Shown here piece after piece: positions 16,354 through 25,345 of a stretch of 64,000 nt of DNA. The stretch covers positions 1-64,000 of the forward strand of contig NZ_BTVP01000008.1 of the NCBI RefSeq assembly GCF_045863935.1. The letters run 5' to 3'. The notes under the pieces are model-generated. The model saw only the letters and a list, made by a program, of their open reading frames with translations, was not told the origin of the DNA and made no database searches. This stretch comes from Parvibaculum sp045863935. GTDB taxonomy: Bacteria; Pseudomonadota; Alphaproteobacteria; Parvibaculales; Parvibaculaceae. The translations under genes and the position numbers were made by a program. Each line of letters starts with the position of its first letter. Within the stretch, counting starts at the first letter, position 1.

Positions 16354-17445
16354 ATGCTGACGACCGAAAAGCTTGCCGAGCCGCTTTCTCTCGCGCACGG
16401 ACCGGCCATGAAGAATCGCTTCATGCTGGCGCCGCTCACCAACACGCAGAGCCATGCCGATGGCCGCCTCTCCGACGATGAATTCCGCTGGCTCACCATG
16501 CGCGCGGAAGGCGGCTTCGGCCTCACCATGACCTGCGCGGCCCATGTCCAGGCGGGCGGACAGGGCTTTCCCGGCCAGCTCGGCGTCTGGGACGACAGGC
16601 ACCTCGAAGGCCTCACCCGTCTCGCGGCCGCCATCAAGGCGCAGGATTCGGTTTCGTCCCTCCAGCTTCACCACGCGGGCATCCGCTCGCCGAAGGACAT
16701 CGTGGGCGATGTCGTCGGCGCTTCGGACGACAAGGACACCGGCGGTCGCGCGCTCAAGACTGCCGAGGTCGAAAAGCTGCGCGACGATTTCATTGCTGCG
16801 GCAAAGCGTGCGGAGAAAGCAGGCTTCGATGGCGTCGAGGTTCATGGCGCGCATGGCTACATTCTCGCGCAGTTCCTCTCGCCGGAGGTGAACCAGCGCA
16901 ACGACATCTATGGCGGCTCGCTCGAAAACCGCGCGCGTCTGATTTTCGAGATCGTCAACGGCATCCGCGCCGCCTGCCGCCCGGACTTCCAGCTGGGCAT
17001 CCGCCTGTCGCCGGAGCGTTTCGGCCTGAAGCTCGCCGAAGTGCGCGACGTCGCGACCGAACTTCTCTCCGCCGCGAAGATCGACTTCCTCGACATGTCG
17101 CTATGGGACGTGAAGAAGGAACCCGTCGAGGAAGAATTCCAGGGCCGTTCGCTGATGAGCTTCTTCACGGACTTGGCCCGCGGCAATGTCCGCCTCGGGG
17201 CGGCGGGCAAGATCATGAGCACTGAGGACGCCGCCGGCGTCATCGAGGCCGGATGCGACTTTGCGGTGATCGGCCGCGCCGCGATCCTGCACCACGATTT
17301 CCCGCGCCGGGCCCTGGCAGACGCCGCCTATGTCGCGCCCTCGCTCCCGGTCACGGAACAGCATCTCCGCGACGAGGGGCTCGGCTCTGCCTTCATCGCC
17401 TATATGAAGGGTTGGAAGGGCTTCGTCGTGGAAGAAGCCGCCTGA
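16354..17445 (+). CDS. NADH:flavin oxidoreductase, old yellow enzyme family
   Basis: FMN-binding TIM-barrel protein of 363 residues. It has the N-terminal NRFMLAPLTNTQS, the substrate-binding LQLHHAG, the HGAHGYILAQFLSPEVNQR segment with YGGSLENRARL, and a C-terminal FMN-phosphate loop near DFAVIGRAAI. OYE homologues reduce activated C=C bonds or nitro groups, and some act on dienoyl-CoA. It lies 35 bp after the GST gene and converges, four bases apart, on the carboxylase gene. The physiological substrate is unknown. Confidence 0.87.
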   Translation: MLTTEKLAEPLSLAHGPAMKNRFMLAPLTNTQSHADGRLSDDEFRWLTMRAEGGFGLTMTCAAHVQAGGQGFPGQLGVWDDRHLEGLTRLAAAIKAQDSVSSLQLHHAGIRSPKDIVGDVVGASDDKDTGGRALKTAEVEKLRDDFIAAAKRAEKAGFDGVEVHGAHGYILAQFLSPEVNQRNDIYGGSLENRARLIFEIVNGIRAACRPDFQLGIRLSPERFGLKLAEVRDVATELLSAAKIDFLDMSLWDVKKEPVEEEFQGRSLMSFFTDLARGNVRLGAAGKIMSTEDAAGVIEAGCDFAVIGRAAILHHDFPRRALADAAYVAPSLPVTEQHLRDEGLGSAFIAYMKGWKGFVVEEAA

Positions 17446-17449
17446 GCCC

Positions 17450-20400
17450 TCACCACGTATCGATAAACGGGCGAGACGGCTTCGCTTCCATCGGCGGCAG
17501 GGACTTCAGTCCGCGGACGATCCAGTGCCGCGTCTCCGCCGGGTCGATCACCGCATCGATCTCCAGGAACGACGCCATGTTGGTCGCCTTGCCGTTCTCG
17601 TAATAGCGGTCGACCATCTTGCGGTAGAAGGCGTCGCGCTCCTCCATATCCTCGATCGCCTCCATCTCGCGGCGATAGCCGAGCCTCACCGCCCCTTCGA
17701 GCCCCATACCGCCGAATTCGCCCGTCGGCCAGGAGATATTGAAGAAGGGTGCGTGGAAGCTTCCCGCTGTCATCGCCTGCGCGCCGAGCCCATAGCCCTT
17801 GCGCAACACAACCGCGAACAGCGGCACGGTCATATTCGCCGCCGTCACGAACATGCGGCTCACATGCCGCACCTGCGCTTCTTTCTCGATCTCGGGGCCC
17901 ACCATGAAGCCCGGCGTATCGCAGAGCGACAGGATCGGCAGCCCGAACGCGTCGCAAAGCTGCATGAAGCGCGCCGCCTTGTCGGCCGCTTCCGCGTCGA
18001 TGGCGCCGCCCAGATGATAGGGATTGTTCGCGATCAGCCCCATCGGCCGCCCCTCCATGCGGATAAGCGCTGTCTTGATGCCGATGCCGAAATCCTTGCG
18101 CAGTTCGAGCACCGAGCCCTTGTCCGCCAGCCCCTCGATCACGCGCCCGACATCATAGGCGCGCAGGCGGTTCTCCGGGATCGCGTGGCGCAGCAGCCGC
18201 TGGTCGCCCGCTTCCCATGTCTCCACAGGCCCCTGGAAATAGGAGAGATATTTCTGGCAGGCCTCGATCGCCTCTTCTTCGTCCTGCACGAAAATGTCGA
18301 TGACGCCGTTCTTGCGCTGCACCTCGGCGGGGCCGACTTCTTCAGGCTGATAGACGCCGAGCCCGCCGCCCTCGATCATCGCGGGCCCGCCCATGCCGAT
18401 ATTGGAATCGGCCGTCGCGATGATGACGTCGCAGCAGCCGAGCAGCGCGGCATTCCCCGCAAAGCAGCGCCCCGCCGTCATGCCGACGAGAGGCACCTTG
18501 CCTGAAAGCGTCGCGAAGGTGTGGAAGCTCGGCGTGTCGAGCCCCGCCACGCCCGCCACGTCCGTGTCGCCCGGCCTTCCGCCGCCGCCTTCCGCCAGCA
18601 GCACGATGGGCAACTTCTGGTCCCGCGCAAGGAAGAGCATGCGGTCCATCTTCTTGTGGTTCATCGCGCCCTGCGTGCCCGCGAACACGGTGAAGTCGTA
18701 GCCCATGACGAGCGCGCGCGCCTTCTCCTCGCCGAAGAGCGAGGCGTTCACCGTGCCGATCCCGGAGACGAGCCCGTCCGCCGGGCTCATCTTCAGAAGC
18801 TCTTCCATGCTCCGCCGCCGGCGCTGCGCGGCAAGCGCCAGCGCGCCATATTCGATGAAGCTTCCCTCGTCGCAGAGATGCGCGATGTTCTCGCGCACCG
18901 TGCGCTGGTTGCGCTTGCGCCGCCGCGCCACGGCGTCGGGCCGGTTCTCGTCGAGGCCCAGTGCATGCCGGTCAATGACGTGTTGCAGGTCCGGCCGGAT
19001 GTAATCCGGATCGACCGTCTCTTCCGCTACCGTCAGCGCATCGCCGTCCGCGCCTTCCTCGATGAAGAGGATCGGTTCGCCCTCCATCAGCGTCGCATTC
19101 GCAATCGCCGCCACCTTGCGCACCGTGCCGCCGAAGGGCGCGGCGATGGTGTGTTCCATCTTCATCGCCTCCAGCACGGCGATCTGCTGCCCTTTCGCCA
19201 CGCGGGCGCCTTCCGCCACGTCGACGGAAATGACCTTGCCCTGCATCGTCGAGGGAACGGGCGTCGTCCCCGCCGGTCCTTCCACATGATGTCGCGCCGC
19301 TTCCGCCGCCGCATGGCCGTTGCCCGCGAAGAAGCGGGGCGCCTCCGCTTCCGCCTTCGCCAGTTCGCCCGCATGTTCGGCGATGAAGCTCGTATGGACC
19401 TCGTTTGCCTGCACGTCACTCCGCGCCATCAGCGCCTGCAGGAAGGAAAGATTGGTCGTCACGCCCTCGATCTGGAATTCGCTGAGCGCGCGCCGCGCGC
19501 GGGCAGCGGCCGAGGCATAGTCCGGCGCGGGCGAATGCGCGATGAGCTTCGCGATCAGCGAGTCGTAATGCGGGCTCGTGCGATATCCGGCATAGCCGAA
19601 CGTGTCCACGCGGATGCCCGGTCCCGAAGGCGGAGAGAAGGAAGTGAGCGTGCCGCCCGTCGGCACCGCTTCGCCCGCCTCGTTCATCCGCTCCATGTTC
19701 ACGCGAAGCTCGATTGCAAAGCCGCGCGGGGCCGGCGTCTCCGTCAGCCCCACATCCTTCAGCGTCTCGCCCGCCGCGATCCTGAGTTGCGTCTTCACGA
19801 GGTCGACGCCCGTCACTTCCTCGGTGACGGTATGTTCCACCTGCAATCGCGGATTGGCCTCCATGAAGGCGATGGCGGCGTCGGGCGTCGCCGCCTCCAT
19901 GTCGATCAGGAATTCGAACGTGCCGAGACCCTTATAAGCGGCGGCACTCGCAAGCTTGCGCGCCGCATGCACGAGCCGCTGGCGCATCTCATCGTCGAGC
20001 GTCGGGCTCGGCGCGATTTCCACGACCTTCTGGTTGCGCCTCTGCAGCGTGCATTCGCGCTCGCCGAGATCGACGACGTTCTTCCCGTCGCCCACGATCT
20101 GGATTTCGATGTGCCGCGCGCGTGCGATCAGCTTCTCGACATAGATATCCCCGCTGCCGAAGGCCGCCACCGCTTCCGAGCGGCAGCGCTCATAGGCTTC
20201 AGCAAGGTCCTTGGGGTCGCTCACCGCGCGCATGCCGCGCCCGCCGCCACCCGCCAGCGCTTTCAGCATCACGGCCGCGTTCGGCCCCAGCCCCTCCATG
20301 AAACCGCGCGCCTCATCGAGGCTCGTCGCAGCTTTCGTGCCGGGAAAGAGCGGCACGCCGAGCGTCTCCGCCAATGCGCGCGCTTTCGCCTTGTCGCCGA

Positions 20401-20731
20401 ACAGGCGAAGTGCTTCCGGCGAGGGCCCCACGAAGACGATGCCCTCCTTGGCGCAGGCTTCCGCGAAAGCCGCATTCTCGCTCAGGAACCCGTAGCCCGG
20501 ATGGATCGCGTCGCATCCCGCCTTTTTGGCCTCGGCGACGATCTGCGCGATGTCGAGATAGGCGGCGGCGCCCGTGCCGGTCAACGGCAGCGCCTCGTCG
20601 GCGGCCCGCACATGCAGCGACAGCGCATCGTCCTCGGCGAACACGGCGACGGTCCGCAATCCGAGTTCCGCACCCGCGCGCGCGATGCGCACGGCAATCT
20701 CGCCGCGATTGGCGATCAACAGGCTTTTCAT
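17450..20731 (-). CDS. Single-chain biotin-dependent acyl-CoA carboxylase (LCC-type)
   Basis: Protein of 1093 residues carrying all activities of an acyl-CoA carboxylase on one chain. It has an N-terminal biotin carboxylase (LLIANRGEIAVRIARA, the ATP loop KALAGGGGRGMR, EANPRLQVEHTVTEEVTG), a biotin carrier domain with the biotinyl lysine in EAMKMEHT (about K524), and a PccB/AccD-type carboxyltransferase (about 600-1093, with LAEGGGGRPGD and LCDTPGFMVGPE). This matches the roughly 120-kDa long-chain acyl-CoA carboxylase family first characterised in mycobacteria, which carboxylates acyl-CoAs of several lengths. The start at 20731 is preceded by GGGAGGCC; an upstream ATG 39 bases away lacks one. 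The substrate is not predictable. Confidence 0.9.
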   Translation of the reverse strand: MKSLLIANRGEIAVRIARAGAELGLRTVAVFAEDDALSLHVRAADEALPLTGTGAAAYLDIAQIVAEAKKAGCDAIHPGYGFLSENAAFAEACAKEGIVFVGPSPEALRLFGDKAKARALAETLGVPLFPGTKAATSLDEARGFMEGLGPNAAVMLKALAGGGGRGMRAVSDPKDLAEAYERCRSEAVAAFGSGDIYVEKLIARARHIEIQIVGDGKNVVDLGERECTLQRRNQKVVEIAPSPTLDDEMRQRLVHAARKLASAAAYKGLGTFEFLIDMEAATPDAAIAFMEANPRLQVEHTVTEEVTGVDLVKTQLRIAAGETLKDVGLTETPAPRGFAIELRVNMERMNEAGEAVPTGGTLTSFSPPSGPGIRVDTFGYAGYRTSPHYDSLIAKLIAHSPAPDYASAAARARRALSEFQIEGVTTNLSFLQALMARSDVQANEVHTSFIAEHAGELAKAEAEAPRFFAGNGHAAAEAARHHVEGPAGTTPVPSTMQGKVISVDVAEGARVAKGQQIAVLEAMKMEHTIAAPFGGTVRKVAAIANATLMEGEPILFIEEGADGDALTVAEETVDPDYIRPDLQHVIDRHALGLDENRPDAVARRRKRNQRTVRENIAHLCDEGSFIEYGALALAAQRRRRSMEELLKMSPADGLVSGIGTVNASLFGEEKARALVMGYDFTVFAGTQGAMNHKKMDRMLFLARDQKLPIVLLAEGGGGRPGDTDVAGVAGLDTPSFHTFATLSGKVPLVGMTAGRCFAGNAALLGCCDVIIATADSNIGMGGPAMIEGGGLGVYQPEEVGPAEVQRKNGVIDIFVQDEEEAIEACQKYLSYFQGPVETWEAGDQRLLRHAIPENRLRAYDVGRVIEGLADKGSVLELRKDFGIGIKTALIRMEGRPMGLIANNPYHLGGAIDAEAADKAARFMQLCDAFGLPILSLCDTPGFMVGPEIEKEAQVRHVSRMFVTAANMTVPLFAVVLRKGYGLGAQAMTAGSFHAPFFNISWPTGEFGGMGLEGAVRLGYRREMEAIEDMEERDAFYRKMVDRYYENGKATNMASFLEIDAVIDPAETRHWIVRGLKSLPPMEAKPSRPFIDTW

Positions 20732-20909
20732 GGAATAGGGCCTCCCTCGCCCATCAATTGCTTTTGACAATTTGAGTAGGGAGGTGCGGCCCGCCTGTCA
20801 AACGCCGTTCGCTCGGGGAACAGACAGGAAACGCGCCAGAGGCCGCCGGAGGGAACCAATATCCCGCCCATGACTTGATTTGTGAAAGCAGCGGCGAAGG
20901 AAAGGAAAG

Positions 20910-21515
20910 ATGAAAGCCATCGCGCTTAACGGAACCTTGAAGCGGAGCGGCGGCGAGCCGTCCTCGACCGACAGGATGCTCGAACTTGTTCTGGAACATC
21001 TCGGCAAGGAAGGGGTGACGGGCGAGATTATCCGCCTTGCCGATTGCGACATAAGGCCAGGCGTCAGGTCGGATGAAGGCGAGGGCGACGAATGGCCCGG
21101 CATCCGCGCCCGCCTTCTCGATGCGGACATCGTGATCCTCGGCACGCCGGTCTGGCTCGGCCAACCCTCCAGCATCGCCAAGCGCGCGCTGGAACGGATG
21201 GACGCCTTCCTCTCCGAGAAGGACGACGGCGGCCGGATGGTGTCCTACGGCCGCGTCGCGGCCGTCGCCGTCGTCGGAAACGAGGACGGTGCGCATCATG
21301 TTTCCGCCGAGCTCTATCAGGCGCTGAACGATGTCGGCTTCTCGCTCGCGCCCAATGCCGTTTGCTACTGGGTCGGCGAAGCGATGGGCGGCACGGATTT
21401 CAAGGATCTCGACAAGGTACCCGACGCCGTGTCCTCGGCCGCGAAGATGCTCGCGCGAAACGCCGCTCATCTCGCGCGGCTCCTTCGCGAGCAGGGCTAT
21501 CCCGCCATCGCTTGA
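20910..21515 (+). CDS. NAD(P)H-dependent FMN reductase / flavodoxin-like protein
   Basis: Flavodoxin-fold protein of 201 residues: N-terminal MKAIALNGTLKRSGGEPSSTD phosphate-binding loop, ILGTPVWLGQPSSIAKRALERMD and a VVGNEDGAHHVSAELY segment. Such proteins bind FMN and reduce it, or reduce quinones and azo compounds, with NAD(P)H. ATG 20910 follows AAGGAAAG. It is divergent from the carboxylase gene. It is the only flavin-reductase-like protein in the window and could feed HpaB, though it lies 9 kb away and nothing shows such a link. Confidence 0.8.
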   Translation: MKAIALNGTLKRSGGEPSSTDRMLELVLEHLGKEGVTGEIIRLADCDIRPGVRSDEGEGDEWPGIRARLLDADIVILGTPVWLGQPSSIAKRALERMDAFLSEKDDGGRMVSYGRVAAVAVVGNEDGAHHVSAELYQALNDVGFSLAPNAVCYWVGEAMGGTDFKDLDKVPDAVSSAAKMLARNAAHLARLLREQGYPAIA

Positions 21516-21561
21516 TCGAAGACGCGCATAGCGCACCCCAGGAAGAACAGGAGAAGATCCC

Positions 21562-22425
21562 ATGTTGAAGAAACAGGAAGCTCCCGTCGCCCAGGAACAG
21601 GATCGCCAGCCGGGTTCGGAGGCGCAGATGCATCCACCGCCGGAATACGACCCGCGCTATCCCGGTTCGCGCAGGCTCGAGGGAAAGGTCGCCATCATCA
21701 CCGGCGGCGATTCCGGCATCGGCCGCGCCACGGCAGTGCTCTTCGCCCGCGAAGGCGCGCGCATCGGCATCCTCTACAAGAACAAGACGGAAGAGGAAGA
21801 CGCGACGAAGACGGCCGGCCTGATCGGGAAGGAAGGCGGCGAATGCTTCCTCCTGGCCGGCGATGTCGCCAAGCCTGCCGTCGCGCGGGCATTCGTGGAT
21901 GAAGCCCTGCGGAAGTTCGGGCGTCTCGACGTCGTGGTCTGCGGCGCGGCCGAACAGCATTTCCAGCCGAAGTTCGAGGAAATTCCGGAGGAGCAGATCG
22001 AGCGGACCTTCGAGACCAACGTCTTCGGCCAGTTTCATGTGATTCAGGCCGCGCTGCCGCATCTGGAGAAGGGCGCCTCGATTATCTGCGTGACCTCCGT
22101 CACCGCCTATCGCGGCCAGCCGGTGCTGCTCGACTATTCCTCCACCAAGGGCGCCATTCTCGCGCTGGTGCGCGCGCTCGCCGCCAATCTGGCGTCGAAG
22201 GGCATCCGCGTGAACGGCGTCGCGCCGGGGCCCATATGGACGCCGCTCATTCCGGCATCCTTCCCGGAAGACAAGGTGAAGAACTTCGGCAAGAGTTCGC
22301 CCCTCGGCCGGCCCGGCCAGCCGAATGAGGTGGCGCCGTCGCTTCTCTTCCTCGCCTGTGAGGACAGTTCATACATGAGCGGGCAGGTGCTGCATCCAAA
22401 CGGCGGCGATCCGGTCGGCGGCTGA
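21562..22425 (+). CDS. SDR family oxidoreductase (YghA/YhdF-type)
   Basis: Classical SDR of 287 residues with the long N-terminal lead typical of the general-stress glucose-dehydrogenase-like group (PPPEYDPRYPGSRRLEGK). The cofactor loop TGGDSGIG, the acid residue block LAGDVAK, a Ser in VTSVTAY and the catalytic YSSTKGA are present. It ends in the usual SGQVLHPNGG. It lies 46 bp after the FMN reductase gene with GGAGAAG before ATG 21562, so the two may be co-transcribed. Related proteins are linked to stress responses; the substrate is unknown. Confidence 0.85.
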   Translation: MLKKQEAPVAQEQDRQPGSEAQMHPPPEYDPRYPGSRRLEGKVAIITGGDSGIGRATAVLFAREGARIGILYKNKTEEEDATKTAGLIGKEGGECFLLAGDVAKPAVARAFVDEALRKFGRLDVVVCGAAEQHFQPKFEEIPEEQIERTFETNVFGQFHVIQAALPHLEKGASIICVTSVTAYRGQPVLLDYSSTKGAILALVRALAANLASKGIRVNGVAPGPIWTPLIPASFPEDKVKNFGKSSPLGRPGQPNEVAPSLLFLACEDSSYMSGQVLHPNGGDPVGG

Positions 22426-22452
22426 CGGTGAAGCGAACGAGGGCGGTCCGCG

Positions 22453-24438
22453 TCAGACGCCGAAAGGATAAGTGTCCGGCACATCCGCTCTGATGTGTTC
22501 CGGCCCCAGCGGCTCCACGGCATGCGTCTCGTCGAACCAGACATAGGCATCGAATTGCTCGGAGAGCGATGCCTCCGCGTAATGGCTCGCGAGTTCCGTG
22601 CCAGGCCGGTAGATCACGCCGATGAAGCGTTCGAGGCGCGGCGTCTTCAGCCGGTAGCGCAGCTCGTCGTTGCGCTTCATGTCGAGAAGGAAGCGTGCGA
22701 TCCCCGCATCGTGGCACACGCGTTCATAGCTGTCGGCGCGCGAGGGCCTCACGCGCATCGTTTGCGTCTCGCCGTCCCAGTCGTTCGCCGCCGTCACCGT
22801 GCCCGAATGCGTGCCGAAGCCGATCAGCACAGCCTGCTTGCCGAAACGTTCGCGGGCGAGCTGGCCGATATTGATCTCGTCGCGCAGCGAGCCCATGTCG
22901 GTGTGCCGCGCATCGCCGATATGTGAATTATGCGCCCACACCACGGCCTTTGCCGTTCCGTCCTTCGCTTCGAGAAGATTGGTCAGTGTCTCGAACATAT
23001 GCGTGTCGCGCAGGTTCCACGCATCCGCGCCGCCATAATACATGATGCGATAATAGCGCTCGGCGCTCGCGACGAGCCGCGCGCTTTGCGCCGCGTCGAT
23101 GAAGCTGTCGTCGCCGATATGGTCGAGCCGCCGTTCGAGAAGCTCGCGGCATTGCAGCGCCACAGCTTCCTCGCAGTCCCGGTAGGTTCCGCGCAGCACC
23201 GCCCGCCCATAGGTTGCAGGTTCCTTCTGCCATGGCGTCAGGCAGCCATAGCGCTCACGCGCCACGGCGGCGGCCTCCGGGTCTCGCGCGTCGAGATAGT
23301 CGAGCACCGCCGCAATGGCGTCGCTCATGTTGTAGAGGTCGAGGCCGTAGAAACCGGCGCGCTTGTCCGGCGCTTGCGCCGCGTTGTAGTCGGTGAGCCA
23401 GTCCACGAACTCCGCCACATCCCTGTTCCGCCACATCCAGGTCGGAAAGCGGCGGAAGGCGCGTTCCGTTCTTTCCGGTCCCGGCCTTTGCCGCACATGG
23501 CGGTCCACCGCCGCCGCATCCGGCCAGTCCGCTTCCACCGCGACGATGTTGAAGCCGTGTTCCTCGATCAGCCGCTTCGTGATCGCGGCGCGCGCCCGGT
23601 AGAATTCCGAAGTCCCGTGGCTCGCCTCGCCGAGCATCACCACGCGCGCGCTTCCGAAGCGGTCGAAAAAGGCGCCGAAGCGGGGATCGTCAGGGTCGGG
23701 CAGGGGCTCCGCCGCCTCCGCCACCACCTCGCTCAGCCGGTAGAGCCTCGCTGGCGCGGCCGCCTCCACGGCCGGTTCCGGCCGCTCGCGCGCCTTCCAG
23801 CCTTCCTCGCCGATCAGCGGCACGAACATGACGCCGCCGAGATCTTCTTCCTCGTACTGCTCCCGGTCGATCCGCGTCACGCGCAGAAGCCTTTGTTCGC
23901 GCTGCTCGCCGCCCACCGGAATGACGAGCCGCCCGCCAACGGCAAGCTGATCCTTCAGCGCCTGCGGAACGGCGGGCCCTCCCGCCGCCACCAGGATTGC
24001 ATCGAAAGGCGCTTCCTCCGGCCAGCCGCGCGTGCCATCGCCCCGTCGCACTTCCACATTGCGGTAGCCGGTCTCGGCCAGGCGTTTCTCCGCCGTCCGG
24101 CAGAGCGCCTCGTGCCGTTCGATCGTGAAGACCTTTTCCGCGATAAGGCTCATCACCGCCGCGGCATAGCCCGAGCCCGTGCCCACTTCGAGCACGCGGT
24201 CGCCGGGCGCGATACGGGCGGCCTCGATCATCAGGGCGACGATATAGGGTTGCGAGATCGTCTGCCCTTCGCCGATGGCGAGCGGCGTATCCTCATAGGC
24301 GAACTCTTCCGAGCCCGGTTCCACAAAGGCTTCGCGCGGCACGCGGCGCATCGCGTCGAGCACGAGCGGCGAGCGGATGCCGCGCGCCTCAAGATGCGCT
24401 TCGATCATGCGCTGGCGGGCTCTTGAGAGGTCTTTCAT
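22453..24438 (-). CDS. Fusion of protein-L-isoaspartate O-methyltransferase and erythromycin-esterase domain
   Basis: Protein of 661 residues joining two enzymes. Residues 1 to about 215 are a PCMT with MRRVPREAFVEP, QTISQPYIVALM and the SAM loop VLEVGTGSGYAAA; this repairs isoaspartyl residues. From about 230 a domain of the erythromycin-esterase-like (EreA/Succinoglycan biosynthesis) family follows, with VMLGEASHGTSEFYRAR, VAVEADWPDA and the C-terminal VVWAHNSHIGDAR; its conserved Glu/His residues are present. ATG 24438 is preceded by GAGGGG; a longer form from 24585 has no supporting signal. Neither macrolide resistance nor protein repair can be assumed for the composite. It converges on the SDR gene. 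Confidence 0.88.
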   Translation of the reverse strand: MKDLSRARQRMIEAHLEARGIRSPLVLDAMRRVPREAFVEPGSEEFAYEDTPLAIGEGQTISQPYIVALMIEAARIAPGDRVLEVGTGSGYAAAVMSLIAEKVFTIERHEALCRTAEKRLAETGYRNVEVRRGDGTRGWPEEAPFDAILVAAGGPAVPQALKDQLAVGGRLVIPVGGEQREQRLLRVTRIDREQYEEEDLGGVMFVPLIGEEGWKARERPEPAVEAAAPARLYRLSEVVAEAAEPLPDPDDPRFGAFFDRFGSARVVMLGEASHGTSEFYRARAAITKRLIEEHGFNIVAVEADWPDAAAVDRHVRQRPGPERTERAFRRFPTWMWRNRDVAEFVDWLTDYNAAQAPDKRAGFYGLDLYNMSDAIAAVLDYLDARDPEAAAVARERYGCLTPWQKEPATYGRAVLRGTYRDCEEAVALQCRELLERRLDHIGDDSFIDAAQSARLVASAERYYRIMYYGGADAWNLRDTHMFETLTNLLEAKDGTAKAVVWAHNSHIGDARHTDMGSLRDEINIGQLARERFGKQAVLIGFGTHSGTVTAANDWDGETQTMRVRPSRADSYERVCHDAGIARFLLDMKRNDELRYRLKTPRLERFIGVIYRPGTELASHYAEASLSEQFDAYVWFDETHAVEPLGPEHIRADVPDTYPFGV

Positions 24439-24621
24439 CTTCTGTACCCCTCGCGCGGTTTGCGAACCTTGCGCCTTATGGCGTGGCGGAGACGGGTAGC
24501 CTGTGTTCCCGGCCTCTTCGGAGGGCCTCGGGAAACCGGGGATAACCTTATCGCGTCCGGAACGTTTGAGGTACCCGAAAGCCACGGGGATTGTTTTTTG
24601 GCGCTCTGCCTCTGGCCCGGC

Positions 24622-25254
24622 TCAGCCGGCTAAGGCGAGCTTCCTTGCCTTTGCCGGGCTTGTCCCCAGAAGCCGAAGGATGCTCTCGCAGGTCTGCCGT
24701 GTAAGCGCGAGGTTCCGTCCGCCGTGAATCTGCGCGCGCAGCGCCACGCCGATCAGTGACGCCACCTGATCGAGAAGGAAACCCGTCACCTCCACGTCGA
24801 ACTTGCCCTGTTCCACGCCCAGTTCGATGTCGCTGCGCAGATAGCGGTAGATGTCCTGCCGCACTTCCGGCATCACCTCCGCGCTGCCGAGCAGCACATG
24901 CGCCCAGTCGGGTTCGTGGACGACGATCTCGATGAAGCGCGTCGTCGCGGTCACGACGCGCCGTCCCGCATCCTCGATCCCGGTCATCTCCTCGTCGAGC
25001 TGCCGGCCCACCGCCAGGGCGATGCCATAGGCAGCCTCGCGCAGGATCGATTCCTTGTCCTCGAAGTGATTGTAGAAGGTTCCGTTCGCGAGCCCCGCCG
25101 CCTCCGTGATGTCGAGGATCTTCGTGGCCTCCATGCCCTTCGCCGCGACAACGCTGACGGTCGCGTCGAGCAGCGCCGAGCGGGTCCGCTCCCGCTTGCC
25201 GCCGCCCGCCGTCTGTCCCTGGAAATAACCTTGCTGCACGCCGCTCTCCTTCAT
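24622..25254 (-). CDS. TetR family repressor of the flavin monooxygenase cassette
   Basis: Protein of 210 residues with an N-terminal helix-turn-helix (KILDITEAAGLANGTFYNHF) and a TetR-C helical domain. The start at 25254 precedes a basic GGGKRERTRS tract; an ATG 33 bases upstream is possible. It is divergent from the monooxygenase gene at 25346. The 91-bp gap contains two near-perfect 14-bp palindromes that cover the likely promoter, so it probably represses the cassette and itself. Confidence 0.87.
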   Translation of the reverse strand: MKESGVQQGYFQGQTAGGGKRERTRSALLDATVSVVAAKGMEATKILDITEAAGLANGTFYNHFEDKESILREAAYGIALAVGRQLDEEMTGIEDAGRRVVTATTRFIEIVVHEPDWAHVLLGSAEVMPEVRQDIYRYLRSDIELGVEQGKFDVEVTGFLLDQVASLIGVALRAQIHGGRNLALTRQTCESILRLLGTSPAKARKLALAG

Positions 25255-25280
25255 GCCCGAAGGATAGCCCGGGAGAGGGC

Positions 25281-25310
25281 TTGACAAAAGTCATTTATGA
25301 GAAGTATCTC
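25281..25310 (+). promoter_or_regulatory. Likely promoter of the monooxygenase cassette
   Basis: TTGACA at 25281-25286 is a perfect -35. With an 18-bp spacer the -10 would be TATCTC (25305-25310), which is poor and lies inside the first palindrome. The start codon is at 25346. Confidence 0.45.
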
Positions 25311-25329
25311 AATTATGAGAGTAATCTCA
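25298..25329. promoter_or_regulatory. Tandem palindromic TetR operators
   Basis: TGAGAAGTATCTCA (25298-25311) and TGAGAGTAATCTCA (25316-25329) are both TGAGA-N4-TCTCA palindromes with an 18-bp offset, each preceded by TTA. They lie between the divergent tetR and monooxygenase genes and overlap the proposed -10. This is a textbook arrangement for cooperative TetR dimers. Confidence 0.8.
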
Positions 25330-25345
25330 TTTATGGAGTCCGCGC

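Noticed and set aside
18521..20767. Plus-strand frame of 748 codons opposite the carboxylase
   Set aside because: Antisense to a protein with intact biotin carboxylase and carrier motifs; composition is arginine-rich without known domains.
20748..20780. Imperfect inverted repeat TCAATTG/CAATTTGA upstream of the carboxylase gene
   Set aside because: The arms need a one-base bulge to pair and no regulator gene is adjacent, so it is not strong enough to list as an operator.
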